From Thalassobacillus pellis (GTDB lineage Bacteria; Bacillota; Bacilli; Bacillales; Halobacillaceae), in the NCBI RefSeq assembly GCF_016908295.1, contig NZ_JAFBDO010000002.1:682001-746000 (forward strand): a stretch of DNA of 64,000 nucleotides. The letters are read 5' to 3'. Made by a program: the position numbers and the translations under genes. Positions 7,399-14,043 of this stretch are shown here, piece after piece. The notes beneath the pieces are model-generated. The model saw nothing but the letters and a program-made list of their open reading frames with translations, was not told the origin of the DNA and ran no database searches. Within the stretch, counting starts at the first letter, position 1; each line of letters begins with the position of its first letter.

Positions 7399-8565
7399 AT
7401 GAAAAAAGCTTTACCGATATTATTCGCTGTAATGTTTTTCGTCATGGTCGGATTCGGCATTATCATTCCTGTCCTGCCCTTTTATGCGGAGGAAATAGGG
7501 GCCTCCCCGACGCAATTAGGTTTACTGATGGCTGTTTATTCTTTTATGCAGCTGATTTTTGCACCTATGTGGGGACGGATATCTGACAGGATCGGTCGGA
7601 AACCGGTCATCGCACTCGGCATCGCCGGTCTGGCATTGTCATTCTTTTTAATGGCTTTATCTACGCAGCTTTGGATGCTGTTTGCCGCAAGAATTATTGG
7701 TGGATTCTTATCATCTGCCAACATGCCGACCATCATGGCATATGTTGCCGACATCACATCGGAAGAGGATAGAGGAAAAGGTATGGGGATCATCGGAGCA
7801 GCGATCGGTCTGGGTTTTGTATTTGGACCGGCCATTGGCGGTGTTTTCTCCAAAACAAGTCTCGAGATGCCGTTTTATGTCGCGGGTATTTCCTCGCTGA
7901 TCACGCTGCTGCTTGTTTTGTTCCTGCTGAAGGAATCTTTGTCTAAGGAATCACGAGGGCAGCATTCAGCAAAAAGAGAGCCATTAAGATCGGCACTCGG
8001 AAAACCAGTATCCCTTTTGTTTTTCCTGCAATTATTCGTTTCTTTATCCCTGTCAGGTCTCGAAGCCACTTTTGCTTACTTTGCAGCAGAAAAGGCTGGA
8101 CTCGGGGCAGTGAGGTTAGGCTATATCTTTATGATCATGGGCCTTGCAGGCGCACTTGTCCAAGGTGGGCTAGTCGGACGTTTGACAAGAAAATTCGGGG
8201 AGCCTTTCGTTATCCAGCTCGGCATTTTTATTTCTGCTATCGGATTTGGTCTTATTCTATTTGTCGATGACTTCCTTACCGCCACAATCTTTCTATCGGT
8301 CTTCGGTATCGGCAACGGGGTCATCAGGCCGAGCGTTTCATCGCTGCTTACCAAAAAGTCGAAAACCGGGTATGGCAGCGCTACGGGGCTTCTCTCTTCG
8401 TTCGATTCCCTTGGCAGGATAATCGGTCCACCCCTTGGGGGATGGCTGTTTTCCATTGCCATTGGGCTGCCATTTATATCAGGAATCTTTTTGTCCATCA
8501 TCGCCTGGTTCATATTCCGGTTTTATGCTGCAAAAGTAAAAAAGAGCCAATCTGCTGCTTATTAG
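7399..8565 (+). CDS. MFS multidrug efflux transporter (DHA1, NorA/Bmr type)
   Basis: A 388-residue 12-TM major facilitator of the drug:H+ antiporter-1 family. Visible are motif A in loop 2-3 (GRISDRIGRKPVI, about residues 62-74), and the motif C antiporter signature region in TM5 (GAAIGLGFVFGPAIGG, about residues 130-145). Substrate cannot be told. The ATG at 7399 was chosen; GTG 7381 and TTG 7393 are also in frame, and the AAGGAG at 7376 is oddly placed for all three, so the start is uncertain. Monocistronic. Confidence 0.85.
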   Translation: MKKALPILFAVMFFVMVGFGIIIPVLPFYAEEIGASPTQLGLLMAVYSFMQLIFAPMWGRISDRIGRKPVIALGIAGLALSFFLMALSTQLWMLFAARIIGGFLSSANMPTIMAYVADITSEEDRGKGMGIIGAAIGLGFVFGPAIGGVFSKTSLEMPFYVAGISSLITLLLVLFLLKESLSKESRGQHSAKREPLRSALGKPVSLLFFLQLFVSLSLSGLEATFAYFAAEKAGLGAVRLGYIFMIMGLAGALVQGGLVGRLTRKFGEPFVIQLGIFISAIGFGLILFVDDFLTATIFLSVFGIGNGVIRPSVSSLLTKKSKTGYGSATGLLSSFDSLGRIIGPPLGGWLFSIAIGLPFISGIFLSIIAWFIFRFYAAKVKKSQSAAY

Positions 8566-8926
8566 AAAAACTAAGCCCGCAGGAATCACGAGGTCACTGA
8601 AAAAGTCCTTTCTAATCTAGAAGAGCTATTAATATTATTGTGATTCTCAAGAATCGCTTAGCGGTGGATGCTTGCCTCGAGCACGGCCTCAAGCCTTCTT
8701 CGTCAAGAAGAATACTTGACCAAGTGGATCTTAGGCTCGCGTTGTTTCCGCAGGCGTCACCACGGAACGCTCTTTGTGGAATCAACAGAAGTAAAATGAA
8801 AATAACAAAAGTAGCATGATTGAACGATAAAATAATTCAATCAGGCTACTTTTTTAGTCCATAGCTCAAAAAATCAGCAGTTCTTCAGTACCCTCGGAAC
8901 CACCTGTGAACTATCAGCTGTAAAAA
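8566..8926. repeat. intergenic dispersed-element remnant and terminator
   Basis: Bases 8580-8790 look like a decayed dispersed element: the CTGAAAAAGT...TTTCTAA...AAGAGCT block matches 2969-3010, followed by a GC-rich hairpin-forming stretch (CTTGCCTCGAGCACGGCCTCAAG...). No reading frame survives. A strong stem-loop terminator is at 8808-8858. Confidence 0.5.
8808..8858. terminator. bidirectional terminator
   Basis: AGTAGCATGATTGAA pairs with ATTCAATCAGGCTACT, followed by TTTTTTAG; lies between convergent MFS and ykwC genes. Confidence 0.8.
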
Positions 8927-9784
8927 TCAGCGGTAATGCATCTGAACAGCTTGTGTTCCTTTATCACCATAACCCAGATCAATGAGCTGGCTGTATATGC
9001 CTTTTGACAATTTCAGTCCCGGCAGTTCCAGCCCCATCCTCTCCGCTTCTTCTATGGCAATTTTCAAATCTTTGACAAAGTGTTTTATATAAAACCCTGG
9101 CTCAAAATCACCCTTGATGATTCTTGGAGCCAACTGGCTTAAAGACCAGCTTCCGGCAGCTCCTGTCGTTATGCTCTCAAGGACTCTTTCCGGAGATAAG
9201 CCGGCGTGTTCTGCATAGGCTATCGCTTCTGCAACGCCAAGCATATTAGAGGCTATGGCAATCTGATTGCACATTTTCGTATGCTGTCCTGCTCCGGATT
9301 CACCTTGATAGACAAGATTAGTCCCCATCGCCTCAATAATTGGTTTTACTGCATCAAATTTATCTTTATCTCCTCCGACCATGATAGAGAGTTTTCCTTC
9401 CCTTGCACCTATATCACCGCCTGATACAGGAGCATCCAGCACAAATGCTCCTTTTTCACTCCCTGCATCTGCAATACGTTTGGCAAGGGTTGGAGTGGAA
9501 GTGGTCATGTCAATGAGGTATGTACCAGGCTTTACACTGGTAAGTAAACCGGTATCACCGAAATACACTTCTTCCACATCATCGGGATACCCCACAATCG
9601 TAATGACAGCATCCCTATCGTCGGTCAATTGGTTAAGGCTGTCCGCCCATTTTGCTCCAGCCTCGAGCAAGGGATTTGCTTTTGTTTTCGTCCTCGTATG
9701 GATTTTCACATCGTATCCGGCAGCTAGCAGCCGGTTTACCATACCGTTCCCCATCACTCCCACACCTACGAAACCTATTTTCAT
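8927..9784 (-). CDS. ykwC: NAD(P)-dependent 3-hydroxyacid dehydrogenase YkwC (3-hydroxyisobutyrate dehydrogenase family)
   Basis: A 285-residue beta-hydroxyacid dehydrogenase. The N-terminal Rossmann motif GFVGVGVMGNGM (residues 4-15) binds NAD(P); the substrate-binding DAPVSGGDIGAREGKLSIMVGG block (about 117-138) and the catalytic-lysine segment GAGQHTKMCNQI (Lys near 170) are intact, so it should be active on a small 3-hydroxy acid. The match to Bacillus YkwC is close. Its substrate there is not established. GGGGAG is nine bases before the ATG. It is followed (in transcription sense) by the convergent MFS gene. Confidence 0.88.
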   Translation of the reverse strand: MKIGFVGVGVMGNGMVNRLLAAGYDVKIHTRTKTKANPLLEAGAKWADSLNQLTDDRDAVITIVGYPDDVEEVYFGDTGLLTSVKPGTYLIDMTTSTPTLAKRIADAGSEKGAFVLDAPVSGGDIGAREGKLSIMVGGDKDKFDAVKPIIEAMGTNLVYQGESGAGQHTKMCNQIAIASNMLGVAEAIAYAEHAGLSPERVLESITTGAAGSWSLSQLAPRIIKGDFEPGFYIKHFVKDLKIAIEEAERMGLELPGLKLSKGIYSQLIDLGYGDKGTQAVQMHYR

Positions 9785-9816
9785 TTGTGATCATCTCCCC
9801 TTTGATGAAATATAGA

Positions 9817-9850
9817 AAAGCTGCCCTATTGTTTCCATCAGGACAGCGCA
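9817..9850 (-). terminator. terminator after the first Spo0E-like gene
   Basis: GCTGTCCT/AGGGCAGC stem (one G-U) with CTTTTC tail on the minus strand, just past the stop at 9852. Confidence 0.65.
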
Positions 9851-9851
9851 T

Positions 9852-10031
9852 TCATAATTTTTTATATTTTTTTACCTGTATATCATACATATTTAACAAT
9901 TCATCCAATTCCTGACTGATTCGAACCGACTCTGGGCTTGTAAACCCTTCCAGTAAGGCAACCGTCGTCATCTTTTTCCGTAAGTTTTCTATTCGACCGA
10001 GTAATTGATCAGCATTTTCTGCTTTTTTCAA
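9852..10031 (-). CDS. Spo0E-like aspartyl-phosphate phosphatase (59 aa, TTG start)
   Basis: A 59-residue protein from TTG (GGAGGT eight bases upstream). The sequence RIENLRKKM, then SQELDELLNMYD, is the Spo0E-family two-helix pattern; S-x-E-L-D with a following hydrophobic L-L-x-x-Y is the signature that contacts the phosphorylated aspartate of Spo0A. Family members dephosphorylate Spo0A~P and delay sporulation. It lies immediately upstream of ykwC on the same strand with a terminator between. Easily missed because it lacks an ATG. Confidence 0.8.
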   Translation of the reverse strand: MKKAENADQLLGRIENLRKKMTTVALLEGFTSPESVRISQELDELLNMYDIQVKKYKKL

Positions 10032-10106
10032 CAGGTTACCTCCAATCCCCTCATACTACTCCTATTTTACCATAGCATAAGGGAATTGACATGTAACCAG
10101 TTGCAA

Positions 10107-10289
10107 CTAGCTAATATTAATTTTTTGTTTCATATACTGAATAATCAATTGATCAAGCTGCTGACTCTCTTTGATGGTATTACGGCTTTCCCTTCCATAT
10201 TCGTCTGCAATGGAAAACATTCTTCTCTGCATAAAATTGATTTGTTCTTCTAAACCTTCCAAGTCCATATCTTTGTTATAAACTTCCAT
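10107..10289 (-). CDS. Spo0E-like aspartyl-phosphate phosphatase (60 aa)
   Basis: A 60-residue protein with the Spo0E-family layout: helix 1 LEEQINFMQRRMFSIADEYG, then SQQLDQLIIQYMK, in which the S-x-x-L-D motif is intact. It is the upstream member of a tandem pair with the TTG-started gene 75 bp downstream. The two are only distantly alike outside the signature, so they are not a recent duplication. GGAGGTT lies ten bases before the ATG. Predicted to act on Spo0A~P or another response regulator. Confidence 0.83.
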   Translation of the reverse strand: MEVYNKDMDLEGLEEQINFMQRRMFSIADEYGRESRNTIKESQQLDQLIIQYMKQKINIS

Positions 10290-10517
10290 TGAAACCTAAC
10301 CTCCATGAATCTACTTTTTTCCACTTTTTAAATTATGACTTGTACTAACAACTTTGTAAACTGTATCGTAAAAACTAGACATGATTCGTCAAAAATAGTG
10401 TTTGCCAGACAAGTGAATGATGACTTTTCCATCTTTTTTTATGTTAAAATGGGGATGTATGGGTTATGGGCCTTGTACAATTTCTTCATATTACGTACTT
10501 CAGAAGGGAAGATCATT

Positions 10518-11039
10518 TTGACAGAAGAAACTAAAAAAGAATGGATGGAATGGATCAAGGCAATTATCATAGCAGTGCTGCTTGCATTCATCCTGAGAAC
10601 ATTCTTTTTCTCAACTTCCATTGTAGAAGGTGTCAGTATGGACCCGACCTTAGAGAATGGCGAGCGCGTCATGTTCAACAAGATTATTTATTACGTGGAT
10701 GAACCTTCTTATGGAGATATCGTCATCATCAACCGGCCGGTTAGAAGTTATGTAAAGCGTGTAATCGGCATGCCGGGAGATGTCGTCGAAATCCGCGATC
10801 ATAAATTATATATCAACGGTAAACAAAAAGACCAGTCTTATCTCGAAAAGACTGCCAAACAAAGCACATATGATTATGGTCCAATCAAAGTACCTGAAGA
10901 TCACTATTTCGTTATGGGGGATAACCGCTCGATAAGTAAAGATAGTCGTAATGGACTTGGTTTTATCAAAGAAAGCGAGATTATCGGAAGGACAGAGTTA
11001 GTGGTCTACCCCTTTAATGAATGGGGACTGACAAGGTAA
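10518..11039 (+). CDS. type I signal peptidase (SipS/SipT/SipV type)
   Basis: A 173-residue membrane serine protease that removes signal peptides from secreted preproteins. One N-terminal membrane anchor (about residues 14-31) is followed by the catalytic domain with the nucleophile in VEGVSMDPT (Ser40), the general base in YVKRVIGMPGD (Lys80), and box E GDNRSISKDSR (about 136-146). The start is placed at TTG 10518 with AGGGAAG nine bases upstream; the frame is open 61 codons further but that stretch has no binding site. Its length matches Bacillus SipS/T enzymes. Symbol left open because paralogues are usual. Confidence 0.9.
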   Translation: MTEETKKEWMEWIKAIIIAVLLAFILRTFFFSTSIVEGVSMDPTLENGERVMFNKIIYYVDEPSYGDIVIINRPVRSYVKRVIGMPGDVVEIRDHKLYINGKQKDQSYLEKTAKQSTYDYGPIKVPEDHYFVMGDNRSISKDSRNGLGFIKESEIIGRTELVVYPFNEWGLTR

Positions 11040-11049
11040 TAATAAAGAC

Positions 11050-11092
11050 AGAAAAAACAGCTGTGAGCAATATTTCACAGCTGTTTTTTTCA
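11050..11092. terminator. bidirectional terminator
   Basis: AACAGCTGTGA/TCACAGCTGTT stem with A-run and T-run; serves the signal peptidase gene and the convergent yvrJ unit. Confidence 0.9.
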
Positions 11093-11098
11093 GTTATA

Positions 11099-11236
11099 TC
11101 AGGATCCCCACTTCTCCGGTAGATGATGCAATGCATTGATCATCACATCCAGCTTCCCTTCAATCCGGTGCAGCAAATAAAAAGTCACCGCAATAGGAAA
11201 ACCGAGCTCTGTCACATATGGCATCCATGCTTCCAT
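11099..11236 (-). CDS. yvrJ: YvrJ-family small membrane protein (45 aa)
   Basis: A 45-residue protein: short N terminus, one membrane segment (LGFPIAVTFYLLHRI, residues 11-25), then an amphipathic helix and a polar tail. The G-F-P-I-x-V-T-x-Y-L-L-x-R-[IM]-E core is the YvrJ family signature. In B. subtilis yvrJ belongs to the SigO-RsoA regulon; its function is unknown, although the size and layout resemble small holin-like proteins. AAAGGAGG precedes the ATG. It is the last gene of a DUF1659-DUF2922-YvrJ unit. Confidence 0.8.
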   Translation of the reverse strand: MEAWMPYVTELGFPIAVTFYLLHRIEGKLDVMINALHHLPEKWGS

Positions 11237-11302
11237 TTATTCTTCCTCCTTTCTGACTGAATATAGAGAAAGAGGCTGCCCAAAGGACAACCTCATCATG
11301 GG

Positions 11303-11515
11303 TTATAGCTGGATTTCCTGCACGTTCCGTTCAACGATACGTGCTTCTTTCTTAGCGACCAAATCTCCGCCGGAAGAAATGAAGCAATTTTGTGTGATGA
11401 TTGTATCCATCGCTGTATTTACCAACGCAGCGTCTACTGGTTCAACCGGTGCATCCAGTGCAATAGTTACAACCTTCCCATCCTGGTTGAGAAATTTCAA
11501 TTCTAACTTTTTCAT
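11303..11515 (-). CDS. DUF2922 family protein (70 aa)
   Basis: A 70-residue protein matching DUF2922: it opens MKKLELKFLNQDGKVVTIAL and alternates beta-strand and helix, ending ERNVQEIQL. The function is unknown in all bacteria. In Bacillaceae it is characteristically coupled with DUF1659 and YvrJ, as here (gaps of 34 and 66 bp, all minus strand). AAAGGAGG lies seven bases before the ATG. Likely a small soluble beta-rich partner of the DUF1659 protein. Confidence 0.82.
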   Translation of the reverse strand: MKKLELKFLNQDGKVVTIALDAPVEPVDAALVNTAMDTIITQNCFISSGGDLVAKKEARIVERNVQEIQL

Positions 11516-11549
11516 ACTACCCCTCCTTTCTAATTTACTTTGTTACGGA

Positions 11550-11774
11550 CTAGGCGTTCAGAAGATTGCTGCTGTCCCTGCGTTCAATACGCTGAAGGGC
11601 ATAAGACTGAAGCGGTTTTAACGCGTTTGCTACCGTGAATAGCTGATCATCTGTTGCATCCGTTTTGACATTGTGGAAGCTCTTCACTTTGTAAATACCG
11701 TTACCATCTTGATCAAGCCCGGTTTCAAGCACCATCTGCAATGTCGAATCTACTCTTACGCTTGTTACTGCCAT
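11550..11774 (-). CDS. DUF1659 family protein (74 aa)
   Basis: A 74-residue protein of the DUF1659 family, first gene of the DUF1659-DUF2922-YvrJ unit. It begins MAVTSVRVDSTLQMVLETG and has the beta-rich LDQDGNGIYKVKSFHNVK core typical of the family. The ATG at 11774 is chosen because AAAGGAGGTGAT sits at ideal spacing; the GTG three codons upstream lies inside that binding site. The promoter at 11791-11826 is nearly identical to the one of the amidase gene at 54450-55169, so the two units are probably co-regulated. Confidence 0.82.
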   Translation of the reverse strand: MAVTSVRVDSTLQMVLETGLDQDGNGIYKVKSFHNVKTDATDDQLFTVANALKPLQSYALQRIERRDSSNLLNA

Positions 11775-11782
11775 GTCGATCA

Positions 11783-11826
11783 CCTCCTTTCACTCCTATA
11801 ATCGATCAAAGCAAAAGAAAGGTGTC
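11783..11826 (-). promoter_or_regulatory. unusual promoter shared with the amidase gene (copy A)
   Basis: Read on the minus strand: GACACCTTTC (11826-11817), 10 bp, then ATCGATTATAGGAGTGAAAG running straight into the ribosome binding site. The amidase gene has GACACCTTTC, 11 bp, ATCGAATATAGGAGTGAAAG at 55222-55183. The elements do not match SigA, SigB, SigD or SigW consensus. SigO-type recognition is inferred from the yvrJ link. Confidence 0.6.
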
Positions 11827-11834
11827 ATGGGATT

Positions 11835-12156
11835 AAACAAAAGCGCAAGCGCCTGTCCACCCCCGACAAGCTTAAGCCAAGCCTCGCCGTGACGTTCTTT
11901 GTCACAGAGAGGATCGGCTTAAGACCTCGAGGGGGTAGGCGCTGGAGCTGGATGAAACAAAAGCGCAAGCGCCTGTTCACCCCCGACAAGCTTAAGACAA
12001 GCTTCGCCGTGACGTTCTTTGTCACAGAGAGGATCGGCTTAAGACCTCGAGGGGGTAGGCGCTGGAGCTGGATGAAACAAAAGCGCAAGCGCCTGTCCAC
12101 CCCCGACAAGCTTAAGCCAAGCCTCGCCGTGACGTTCTTTGTCACAGAGAGGATCC
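11835..12156. repeat. three tandem copies of the R2 hairpin repeat (120-bp period)
   Basis: Copies start at 11835, 11955 and 12075; the third stops after about 82 bp. Each unit starts AAAGCGCAAGCGCC and ends GGCGCTGGAGCTGGATG, with nested inverted pairs GCGCC/GGCGC, CCCCCGAC/CTCGAGGGGG, CTTAAGCC/GGCTTAAG and GTGAC/GTCAC, so a unit folds into one long hairpin. Related copies are at 26755-26941, 36006-36124 (reverse) and, degraded, 19815-19900. Open frames through it are an accident of repetition. Confidence 0.85.
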
Positions 12157-12202
12157 CAAAATGGTTATTTCCAACCATCCATTTATATAATTTCCTGACA
12201 GT

Positions 12203-12242
12203 AAAAAAAAGCAGCTGTGAAAGGGACATTTCACAACTGCCT
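12203..12242 (-). terminator. terminator on the minus strand
   Basis: GCAGTTGTGAAATG/CATTTCACA...GCTGC-type stem followed on the minus strand by eight T. Lies between the 26-aa peptide unit and the R2 repeats; it has no clear gene of its own. Confidence 0.6.
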
Positions 12243-12377
12243 TTAAAACCTTCAATTGTTTGGGGGAGTGGTCTTGTGCACCCACGGCCAGCCTCCTATG
12301 TAACGCGTATCAAAGTGAATCTTCCTACGGCCTCAATGATGCATATCTTGGATGCAGTATGTTTCATTTAACAGAAG

Positions 12378-12412
12378 ACAAAAAAGAGAGGGAAGCCCCT
12401 CTCTTTGGTATG
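12378..12412 (-). terminator. terminator of the 26-aa peptide gene
   Basis: AAAGAGAGGGG/CCCTCTCTTT stem with TTTTTT tail on the minus strand. Confidence 0.7.
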
Positions 12413-12470
12413 TAGAGTAATCCCTACATGGATAGATGACAGCATTTAACCGCTGCCATTCCTATTGTCC

Positions 12471-12551
12471 TTATCCGTTATCAAAGATACAATAGCCGAT
12501 ATTTAAAAGAATGATCAAAAATGATATAAGAAAAAAGGTCACGTCCCACAT
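12471..12551 (-). CDS. 26-aa hydrophobic micro-peptide
   Basis: A 26-residue ORF beginning MWDVTFFLISFL, almost wholly hydrophobic until a GYCIFDNG tail, so a single short membrane segment. GAGGAGGTGG lies seven bases before the ATG, one of the best ribosome binding sites in the window, and a terminator follows 60 bp after the stop. I know no family. It may be a membrane micro-protein, or a toxin-like peptide of a type I pair, though no antisense RNA promoter was evident. Confidence 0.45.
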   Translation of the reverse strand: MWDVTFFLISFLIILLNIGYCIFDNG

Positions 12552-12937
12552 GCCTTCCACCTCCTCATCATTATTATTTTAGCAAAGATGCCAGTTATTC
12601 GCCTATACTAAAATTAAAAAAATACTATTTATTCTTCTTAAGGGATAAAAAGGCGGCACTAACCGGTTTACGTGACTTATCTGACAGCCTATTTTCCAGC
12701 TTATTATATCCATCGTTCCCTTTTTACTCCTACCCATAACATGATGTCATTAGTCGTTCACAAGAAAGCCATAACTTTGTTGCTAAATTGTGAAATAGTG
12801 AGCAATGTCGTTCCTCTTCTATAAAAAAGTGATATGATGTAAGTGTAGAAGATGATCTCAGGTTTATCCGAACCAGCGGGGTTACTTTTACAACATCTTG
12901 TGAAATAGTGAGCATATTAAAAAGGGAGATGGAACTT
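12552..12937. other. intergenic region with doxX promoter and direct repeats
   Basis: No gene is visible. It contains the exact 17-bp direct repeat at 12788-12804 and 12898-12914 and a probable -10 TATGAT at 12833-12838 with a weak -35. Confidence 0.5.
12788..12914 (+). promoter_or_regulatory. direct-repeat operator candidates upstream of doxX
   Basis: TTGTGAAATAGTGAGCA occurs at 12788-12804 and again, identically, at 12898-12914, bracketing the TATGAT -10 (12833-12838). The first ten bases match the left half of a Rex box (TTGTGAAATAATTTCACAA) but the right half does not. A redox-sensing regulator is possible. Confidence 0.45.
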
Positions 12938-13456
12938 ATGATTAATACTTTCTTAAGGGAAAACAATGTGGTTGCTGCACTGCTGACTGTCTTACGCGTT
13001 TATCTTGGTTATACTTGGCTGACTGCCGGGCTTGGAAAATTAGCTGGCGGCTTTGATGCTGGAGGATTTATCCAGGGGGCGATTGGCAAAGCTGCTGGTG
13101 ATCATCCAGCTGTACAAGGCTGGTGGGCAGCTTTCCTGGAAGGTGTTGCTCTTCCGAATGCTGAACTGTTCACGTTTATGGTAATGTGGGGAGAAATTCT
13201 TGTCGGTGCAGCTCTCATCTTAGGAGTCTTTACTAATTTCGCAGTACTTATGGGACTCGCCATGAACTTTGCCTTCTTATTCAGTGGCACAACAAGCACA
13301 AACCCACAAATGGTACTGATCGGTGTCCTGATTGCTGCAGCTGGCTATAACGCTGCCAGATTTGGTCTCGACCGCTGGGTGCTTCCATTCCTTCGCCACA
13401 CTACCGGTAAAAAAATGAATCCTAAGGAAGAACGCACAGAAACAGCCATCGCTTAG
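12938..13456 (+). CDS. DoxX family membrane protein
   Basis: A 172-residue four-TM protein of the DoxX/DoxD family (related to CatD and to subunits of thiosulfate:quinone oxidoreductase). It begins MINTFLRENNVVAALLTVLRVYLGYTWLTAGLGKL; the R-x-x-L-G-x-x-W-x-x-A-G-x-x-K-L signature of the first helix is intact. The insert with PAVQGWW and NAELFTFMVMWGEI is typical. Start at 12938 with GGGAG nine bases upstream; earlier in-frame GTG/ATG codons overlap that site. Preceded by a long leader with the paired direct repeats, suggesting redox- or thiol-stress control. Confidence 0.87.
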   Translation: MINTFLRENNVVAALLTVLRVYLGYTWLTAGLGKLAGGFDAGGFIQGAIGKAAGDHPAVQGWWAAFLEGVALPNAELFTFMVMWGEILVGAALILGVFTNFAVLMGLAMNFAFLFSGTTSTNPQMVLIGVLIAAAGYNAARFGLDRWVLPFLRHTTGKKMNPKEERTETAIA

Positions 13457-13472
13457 TGAAAGTCTACGAATA

Positions 13473-13509
13473 TGGAACCTTCCGAAGAAGTGGAGGGTTC
13501 CTTTTTTAT
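13473..13509. terminator. terminator after doxX
   Basis: GGAACCTTCC/GGAGGGTTCC stem (one G-U) with TTTTTTA tail. Confidence 0.85.
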
Positions 13510-13524
13510 TCTTATTCAAATCAC

Positions 13525-13890
13525 TTAAAGTACGACTGAACGAAATTTTTTTACAGCTAAATAAATGGTTATAGCGACGAGAAACCAATACATAAGAGTA
13601 TCAAAAGAAAACGGCGTTTCCTTATTGATATTCATTACATTAAGAATAGTATAGAAAACAACAAGGGGCAGTATGAACACCCTGTTAGGCAGTTTCTCTC
13701 CTCTTTCCATCCCCCCATGTTTCCTTCTTATAATAAAAGTTAAAGCCACCGCTATCGTCAAAGAGCCAAAGAAGAAGAACCCCGTTGATATGTTCTTAAG
13801 TACCATATCAGGGTAATATTCCTCCACACTGATAACAAAAATGATGAGTAGAAAAAATATGGAAGGAATACTTGGAACAAATTTTTTCAT
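13525..13890 (-). CDS. hypothetical membrane protein (121 aa)
   Basis: A 121-residue protein with four hydrophobic stretches (about residues 9-22, 34-54, 69-85 and 97-114) and a positively charged loop RRKHGGMERGEK between TM2 and TM3. No family recognised. AGGAAAGG precedes the ATG by nine bases. Convergent with doxX; monocistronic. Confidence 0.6.
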   Translation of the reverse strand: MKKFVPSIPSIFFLLIIFVISVEEYYPDMVLKNISTGFFFFGSLTIAVALTFIIRRKHGGMERGEKLPNRVFILPLVVFYTILNVMNINKETPFSFDTLMYWFLVAITIYLAVKKFRSVVL

Positions 13891-13995
13891 ATGTTAACTT
13901 CCTTTCCTATGTTTTCTTTTTAGATTCCTATTTTACCACAGAGGATGGATGACAGAACATCCCGGGTAACCGTCATCATGGTCGCAGCTTCGTTA

Positions 13996-14008
13996 AATTT
14001 GCTATAAT
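13996..14008 (+). promoter_or_regulatory. extended -10 promoter of the TauE/SafE gene
   Basis: TTTGCTATAAT: a TGn extended -10 joined to a perfect TATAAT at 14003-14008, 36 bp before the ATG; the -35 is poor, as is common for extended -10 promoters. Confidence 0.5.
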
Positions 14009-14043
14009 AACACCATACTTTTTTAAGGAAGAAAGGGTCACTT

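Noticed and set aside
12139-12287. GTG-started minus-strand frame with a good AGGAGG site
   Set aside because: It reads straight through a T-tailed terminator and into the R2 repeat, so translation of the whole frame is unlikely.
11889-12371. 160-codon plus-strand frame and its minus-strand counterpart through the R2 tandem copies
   Set aside because: The frame is kept open by the 120-bp period (a multiple of three); no start signal.
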